Source of the DNA: Pilaira anomala
Lineage: Eukaryota > Mucoromycota > Mucoromycetes > Mucorales > Mucoraceae
Assembly: GCA_025716855.1 (NCBI GenBank)
Contig: JAIXMQ010000006.1
Location: 423,501-487,500 of the forward strand
Reading direction: 5' to 3'
DNA length: 64,000 nt
Shown: one piece after another, positions 58,133 through 64,000 of the stretch
How the letters are laid out: the number at the start of each line of letters is the position of its first letter
Numbering within the stretch: position 1 is the first letter of the stretch
Position numbers and translations under genes: made by a program
Notes under the pieces: model-generated
The model's database searches: none
Seen by the model: only the letters and a program-made list of their open reading frames with translations
Told to the model about the DNA's origin: nothing

Positions 58133-59159
58133 TTATTGTTGTCTTTGACGTTTGTGAGGCTCTCCCTCCACCTCCGTATCCCTTTCTTGCTCTTGTAGAC
58201 TTCCTGATGTTTGCAAGAGCTACAAGTAAGTTAAAAAAAAAAGGTCATTAAGTGAATGCATAATAACATGCGTTGATTCTAGTTCTTTAACTTACATTCG
58301 CGAACTCATCGCTAAAGAGCAAAGGGCGCACTTCTCCAAGTATCTGTTCCTTCAACGAAGAAGGATCTTTTTGAGGAACCTATTAGAATATAACATAAAC
58401 ATATCATGAACACAAATAAATATCAATAGGTATGAACCAAATTAGAACCATGTATTATAATAAATGGCAGCAAACGAACATCAATATGCTAACAAATTAT
58501 GAATTTTGGAAGTACTCGTGAGTAAACGTTGGAGTGGTCACTTGGGATTAGTGTAACGATGAGTAGATTTGGTTTAAACATGAATTTTGGAAGTAATCCA
58601 TTATTTAATGTTGGTCCCCGTCCAAATTTTCTTCCATCCAATGGAAAAAATCAACATTCGTATTTATTTATACAAATTTGACCGCTTCGCATAATATTGT
58701 TCTATTCAATCTGTTGTAAACTTATTAAGAGTTGTATTGAGTTTAGCTTGTTAATTATTTTTTGTCAAGTTTTTTTCGATAATAAAAAAAGAAAAAAGAA
58801 AAACGTTTTTGTTATAATTGCGAACATGATGTTCCACTTGGGGATTGCAATTGCTTGATTTAGAAATTTAATATCGTGGCGTTCTCAATCGTTTCTTGAA
58901 CGATGGATCAAATCCATATATTAAATTATCTTTTTTCTTTCTGCATCTATGAACTCTAATGCAAACATTTAATTTAATAGGAACACTAAAGAAGGTTTGT
59001 ATTAAATTCTGGTTAAAAATTTTAACATAATGGTGTGATCCCTACTTTCAAAGGAGAGATAAGAAAGGTAACAGTGTCGCTTCGATCTTTACTGATCCGA
59101 TTTCGATCTCTAATACGATCTTGAATCGTTTGATTTACGTGACGTATAAAATTGGTCAT
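58133..59159 (-). CDS. Small protein of unknown function, three exons, long first intron
   Basis: On the minus strand, between the two P450 genes, three exons fit phase 0 at every border: 59159-59046 (MTNFIRHVNQTIQDRIRDRN and on to VTFLISPLK), 58379-58296 (VPQKDPSSLKEQILGEVRPL, LLFSDEFAN) and 58219-58133 (LLQTSGSLQEQERDTEVEGE, ending QRQQ). The product has 94 residues. The first intron would be 666 nt, far longer than others here, and may hold an extra exon or an insertion. Helical and charged; no family recognised. The last two exons are well supported by splice sites and composition; the first is less sure. Confidence 0.5.
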
Positions 59160-59591
59160 ATTTGGGCTTTAAAAAATAAATAAAAAATAAAAAACATTCA
59201 TCAAATAACATGCAATTGTGAAGAGAATGTTATAAATAAAAAATTGAGAATGGTTACGTTCGTTATCGTTTTAACAATAGGAACATAACGATGTAAAATA
59301 GAGAAATACAAGTATATACAGTAAAGTAATGGAGATATATATATATAACCGGGTGTGAAAAGCACATATTTAGAATCTATGGAAGCATAAATGAATAGAA
59401 ATCGACAGAACAAACAGATAAAAATGATGCGTGTAAAAGGAAATTTGAGCTTTGGTAACAACCTTTTGAGTAACATAAGGTCGGAGTCCTGTGATGCGAT
59501 AAATCGAAATTTATTTAAAAAACCGATTTAAACACGAATTTTGGAAATCGTCCAATTTGTTTCTTTTCATCTCAAACCTTATATAATTAAA

Positions 59592-61481
59592 ATGTCATAC
59601 GTAGAATACGCATTTTTACATGCTCCTTTGCATGATGCTATTCACTTGTACAAAAAAGAAATTGCACCTATTCTATTAAACAATAATAAAGTCATTGCTA
59701 TCGTTGCTGCGCTTTCGCTGATTTATTTCATTCAAGATCGTGTCTTGAAACCTCCTTCAAATCTTCGTCACCTCCCTTATCTTAGTTGTTTTGGTGTAAT
59801 AAAATCTATGTCTAGTAAGGAAAGTTTTTGGAGTCGTTGTTATAATGCACATCTTCCTATCATTGATGCCAAAAATAGTAAAGGACTTTTCATGGTAAGA
59901 TTTTATAATCAAACCTATCACAAGATTATTTTTATACTGATAAATTATATTTTAATAGGAAATGTCGAGACTTGGATGGACAGTACAGGTAGCTAATCCG
60001 GAAGATGCGAAACGTGTATTATCCAGACTTGGTAAGTAACAGTTGTCAATATGTTTTCTATTCTCTTTCATCTAACAAAATAAAAATTTCGGAATTATAT
60101 CAACAGATTTATTCCCAAAGGCCGCACTTATTGAGGGAGACAAGGATTCACTTATTGGAAAATTTATTATTGGACCTAATATTGTGATGTTGGATGGTCA
60201 TAACTGGAAATCACAAAGAAAAATAGCGAATCCAGCATTCCGACGTTCAATGCCCGTGAAATTATTTGGCAACTTGACACTACAAATGTTTAAAGTGATG
60301 GAAGATATGGATGATGTGGTCAATGTTTCTGATTTGATGGAGCGTTGGACATTGGACGCTATTGGTAAGGCAGGTTTTGGTTTCAACTTTGATGCAATTC
60401 AAGATAGAGATAGTGAATGGGTAGTTAGATACCATCGTATCAGTCATGGATTAGTCAGTCCCATCTTTTTCTTGCTTCCTATATTCGATACCAAATTTCG
60501 TTGGATGTTTCCTGAAAGACAAAAAATTCATGATGAAATGGATCGCTTTACTAGTATGCTTGATAAAGTAATTCAGCACAAGAAAGAAATGATAAAGAAT
60601 GGCATTAAGAATGATGCTCTTGAAGAAAACGAAAAGGATCTATTAACTCTTTTTATTGAAAGTGGAGAAGAAAACCACGGTGTTTTGTCAGATAAAGAGT
60701 TAATGGTAAGTAAAAAAATAAGGGAATTTGAAAAGTAGAAAATCGTAAGCTTAACGATTATTACTTTTCTTTAATATAGAGCAATTTGTGTGTATTTTTC
60801 TTAGCTGGTCATGATACTACTTCTAGCGCTTTATCATTTGCTATTCATTATCTCGCACAAGATCAAGAAGTTCAACGAAAAGCAAGAGAGGAAGTCATAT
60901 ATATTATGGGGGATGAGCCATATGATGTTTTGCCTACAGTCGAAGATACCAAGAAAATGAAATACATCAACCAAATTATGAAAGAAACATTACGTATTAA
61001 TTGCGCAGTTCCTAAAACTTCGGATCGTGTTGCTAGTGAAGACACTTATTTATCCAATACATTTATCCCAAAAGGAACACCACTCACTGTAAATATCTTT
61101 GATATTCAACATTCCAAAAAGGTATGGAAAGACCCTCACAAATTCGATCCCGAAAGATTTGCTGAAGGTGGAGAAGCTGAACGTCTCGCCAGTGAAGGAT
61201 TGACTGGCTGGCTTCCTTTCGGAAATGGTACAAGGCAATGCATTGGTATGAACTTTAGTCTAAACGAACAAAGAGTTCTGATATCCATGTTATGTAAGTT
61301 ATTTTAATTATCGAATATAAATATTTATTATGGATACTTATTACTATTTTATTTTTGAATAGTGCGTAAATTTACTTGGTCTACTCCACCAAATTCTAAA
61401 CATAAGGACGGTGTAATTACTGGTGGTTTTCCCGTTAATACTCCTCTTGATTTAGATATTGCATTTAGCAGGAGATATTAA
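59592..61481 (+). CDS. Cytochrome P450, tandem copy 2
   Basis: Five exons: 59592-59894, 59959-60031, 60107-60705, 60780-61293 and 61363-61481, encoding 535 residues. The start at 59592 aligns with the start of copy 1; an in-frame ATG at 59541 adds 17 residues not seen in the paralog. AGHDTTS is at 334-340, KETLR in the K helix, and the haem loop FGNGTRQCIG has Cys 479. It is intact and very similar to copy 1, with shared blocks such as SRLGWTV, NPEDAKR and GDEPYDVLPT. It lacks the fourth intron of copy 1: the same codons run on as LAQDQEVQ. The proximal half of the I helix and haem domain are best conserved; the N-terminus and the DKDSL/ENSL region differ, which suggests different substrates. 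Confidence 0.93.
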
Positions 61482-61654
61482 ACGCATACTTTCTCTACAA
61501 CACTTGTTTATAAATCAATTAATTTCATCATGTATTTTCGAATAAAACCTCTCATATTTCTAATTCAATCTACGTTTATTTTTAAAATGACACTATTTTC
61601 TGTATTATTGGATAGTTATAAACAATTAGATTTTTAACTCATAGCAAAAATAAA

Positions 61655-62290
61655 TTATTAATACTCCTTCATTCAGGGTTCAAGTAACACAGCAAACCTC
61701 TGTAAGAGTTCCTCTTTCTCATAATTTAATTATAGAAAATTTATTCCAAGATGGTAAAAGTCGGAAAAGGGAAAGCGACATGCGTCGCGTGAATGGTAAT
61801 ATCGATTATCTCGACGAGTTTGATGCTGCTAACGGCAATTCTCCTGAAGATGTCTGTAAAAGACTCGAAGAAGACTTGAGACAAAAAAGGCAGGGTAAAA
61901 TTTCCAATAACGTAATCAGCTCTACGATTATCCACAATATGGGCGACAATGCCTATGTTATGGGAGATAAGTTACCATATATTAGTAAATCTGGACACTA
62001 TACATAGAAGGCGTTCTTTGTGGGAGCAGCACAAAAATGTGGTTCTGTAAAGCCGCTTCTTTTGGGACCACAGATCCCACTTTAAAGGAGCCTTATGAAT
62101 TGGCTGAAGTTGCAAATCTTACCAAGCTCTGCAATAAGACCTAAAAGTGGTTGCCATTTTGCTCTTTTAGACTTTCGGGCTTCTGCTGACATAATCAATC
62201 AGCACTTGCTCACTTTAAATAATAGCGTTGAGGTAAAAATTATTCAAACTAAAGTTGTAATTACAAATTCGCTCATTGCACACACTTAAA
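61655..62290 (+). pseudogene. Two decayed coding segments, possibly LINE ORF1-like
   Basis: 61655-62007 reads VTQQTSVRVPLSHNLIIENL and NGNIDYLDEFDAANGNSPED to KSGHYT without a start codon. Next, 62015-62290 shows, with at least two shifts, FFVGAAQKCGSVK, then SFGTTDPTLKEPYELAEVAN and GCHFALLDFRASADIINQHL. The last piece resembles the RRM-like FALVDF core found in ORF1 of some fungal non-LTR elements, but this is only a visual similarity. Both are non-functional. Confidence 0.35.
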
Positions 62291-62606
62291 ATAACAGATG
62301 AAACAATTAAGCAAAATCACATTGAACTTCTGCTACCATACTTACATAAAAATCAAATAATGTAGAAGAAAACTAGTTGGTTAAATTCAAAGGCTTAGAA
62401 TAAAAGAGTGGTAAAATCACCACGAATAAATTCATTCGGATATATGAATTATTAATCACAATTTTTGCATGAAATAAATCAATTTGCATGAAAGATTTAA
62501 CAATTTTGATATTTGTTACATAATAATTTTGTCATGAAATGATAAAAAATAAAGAGAAATAAAATTGTAAAAAAAAAAAAAAAACTAAATGAAAAGGGAT
62601 GGTATG

Positions 62607-62945
62607 TTAGGCAAAGAAATTATAGCAAGCGTATACAGCACAAGAATATCTTCCAAGGATCGTAGTTGGTGTGCACATACCGGTTGCTATTAGTTTAATA
62701 TTATTGTCCAAATTACCAATATGCAAGATATTATCCTGTTGCATCAATAATTTTATAACAAAGGGCGAAAAATGAACACCTGAAGAAGTATTTAACCTTC
62801 TGTGTAAAACATAGGAGGCTCTACTACCTATTCTTCCAACTGTTTTCCACTGGCAAACAATGTTTCAGCAGCAGAAATATAATCTCTCGTACAGTCTGGA
62901 GTATCTCAAGAACTTTCGTGGCTTACAGGTTAGCCGGGTAAATTT
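62607..62945 (-). pseudogene. Decayed gene 3' part, unknown family
   Basis: Minus strand: DCTRDYISAAETLFASGKQL to a TAG, and in a shifted frame GRIGSRASYVLHRRLNTSSG, FSPFVIKLLMQQDNILHIGN and IATGMCTPTTILGRYSCAVY, ending NFFA at 62607. At least one indel separates them. About 60 codons without a stop and protein-like composition argue for a former gene; no start codon is found. Confidence 0.45.
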
Positions 62946-63080
62946 AATCCGTAACTCTTTTTTTTTATAACCTTTGACGCACTGTAACTCCAATTAAAAA
63001 ACTTAGTTCTAAAAACAGTCGGAAATCCAGTATCGAATTTTTTTTTTCGCCATGGATCATTCTTTATCTTTTTTAGACCT

Positions 63081-64000
63081 ATGGAAAGTACTACGAAACC
63101 AAAGCGACCTGCTTTTCAACCTTACATACCAGTTCACCGCCGTAATAAAACACCAGCGACAGAAACTGCTATATCTACACCTCCACCACGTCCGACACTT
63201 AAAGATGAACCAGAAGTGAAAAGGAGAGGCCGGGGACAATTTAGAGCTCCAACAAGCGATGACATTGTTACAATGAATTCACCAGAACCTAAAAACCCAA
63301 ACATTGTAAATACTTTTTATAAAATACAAGACGACATTTTTTTTTCTTGTTTTTGTTAAAGAAACAGATTTTTTCTTTGTCTCCCTTTTTTTTTATAGGA
63401 TAAACCTGTCATGGAGCTGATAGAGAAAGTAGAAAAACTTGCAACTGGGCCTAATAAAAAAGAGGAACCAGACGACTGGGAAGAAGAATGGGAAACCAGT
63501 ATTGATGTCGTGGTCAAAAAGACCAAGCCAGAGCCTCCTAAAAAGATAAATGCGATATTACCAGAAGGTAATTTCTTATTTTCCCTAACTTTTATTTTAT
63601 CTTAAAATATATTTCTTGTTAGTTGACGAAGAATTAACAACTGTACTCGATTGTTACGATTTTCCAAACGCATTTAAAACACATCATTTACAGGATATAT
63701 TTAAAGAATACGAATCTATAAGAGGAGGACATACCATTAAATGGATGGACGATACTCGAGCACTTATTATTTTTGAACATCCTGCAACTGCTAAAAAGGC
63801 GTACGTAGATAACTTAAATAGTCCTTTTATTAAAATTAGACCATATAAGGGACACGTCGATAAAAAACGTAAGATTTTTAAATAAGATATCAATTCTACT
63901 CTCTGTTAATTGCGATTTTATTTAAGCGTCTGGTCCTGTTCCTCGTCGCCCAGTAACAACAGATATGGTAGCGAGACGTTTAGTTCATGGCGCTTTAGGT
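63081..64000 (+). CDS. R3HCC1-like RNA-binding-type protein, 5' part (cut by window end)
   Basis: Exons 63081-63305, 63399-63567, 63623-63868 and 63927 onward join in phase; the last continues past 64000. The N-terminus is basic and Pro-rich (KPKRPAFQPYIPVHRRNK), followed by an acidic patch (DDWEEEWETSIDVVVK). The core TVLDCYDFPNAFKTHHLQDI, HTIKWMDDTRALIIFEHPAT, SPFIKIRP is the RRM-like domain of R3HCC1/R3HCC1L homologs (pattern DFP..FKT.DL...F, IKWVDDTHAL). A GPVPRRPVTTDMVARRLV segment follows. Function is not well established; human relatives associate with mRNA exon-junction factors. Start chosen at 63081 because the earlier ATG at 63052 is in another frame. Confidence 0.75.

Noticed and set aside
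59541..59591. Upstream ATG of P450 copy 2
   Set aside because: The 17 extra residues have no counterpart in copy 1 and precede the conserved start.
1..64000. CRISPR arrays, bacterial operons or prophage
   Set aside because: The genes have spliceosomal introns and eukaryotic families throughout; no regularly spaced repeats are present.

Overview
This is nuclear DNA of a filamentous early-diverging fungus, most likely of the Mucorales (Mucoromycota). The evidence is strongly AT-rich DNA full of A/T homopolymers, many short introns (about 45-100 nt) with GTAAGT-type donors, single eukaryotic housekeeping genes on both strands without operons, a RAD50 and a Dhh1 of fungal type, and a tandem pair of microsomal P450s like the expanded P450 families of Mucorales. 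I cannot name the species from sequence alone. All exon maps were made by hand from reading frame, phase and homology, and have not been tested against transcripts.

Region 1 (1-23,500) is gene-dense: HIS1 (+), urease accessory UreF (-), the ribosomal scaffold RACK1/Asc1 (-), a two-TM protein of unknown function (-), a membrane-anchored M1 aminopeptidase (+), a Gfd2/YDR514C-like DEDDh nuclease-fold protein (+), a four-finger C2H2 factor (-) with about 4.4 kb of gene-free upstream DNA, cytosolic methionyl-tRNA synthetase (-) and complex I subunit NDUFA2 (-).

Region 2 (23,500-48,000) is a gene-poor, decayed zone. It holds a retroelement relic beside a tRNA-Phe, a 914-bp element with 30-bp perfect terminal inverted repeats, a 173-bp pogo/Tigger-like MITE inserted in one of two copies of a longer repeat (the other copy is the empty site), two separate halves of BTB-T1 (KCTD-like) domains, and at least six pseudogenes with stops and frameshifts, several from families I do not recognise. 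Embedded in it are a UCH37-type deubiquitinase gene with one apparent frameshift at its catalytic aspartate, and an intact Ser/Pro-rich protein with C-terminal tandem repeats.

Region 3 (48,000-64,000) is gene-dense again: RAD50 (14 exons, -), DHH1 (-), two tandem P450 genes (+) flanking a small gene of unknown function (-), two more relics, and the 5' part of an R3HCC1-like protein gene (+) cut by the window end.

The genes do not form one pathway. They cover amino-acid synthesis (HIS1), translation and mRNA fate (RACK1, MetRS, Dhh1), nickel enzyme maturation (UreF), respiration (NDUFA2), proteolysis and deubiquitination (M1 peptidase, UCH37) and DNA repair (RAD50). The unusual content is the mobile-element and pseudogene zone in the middle.
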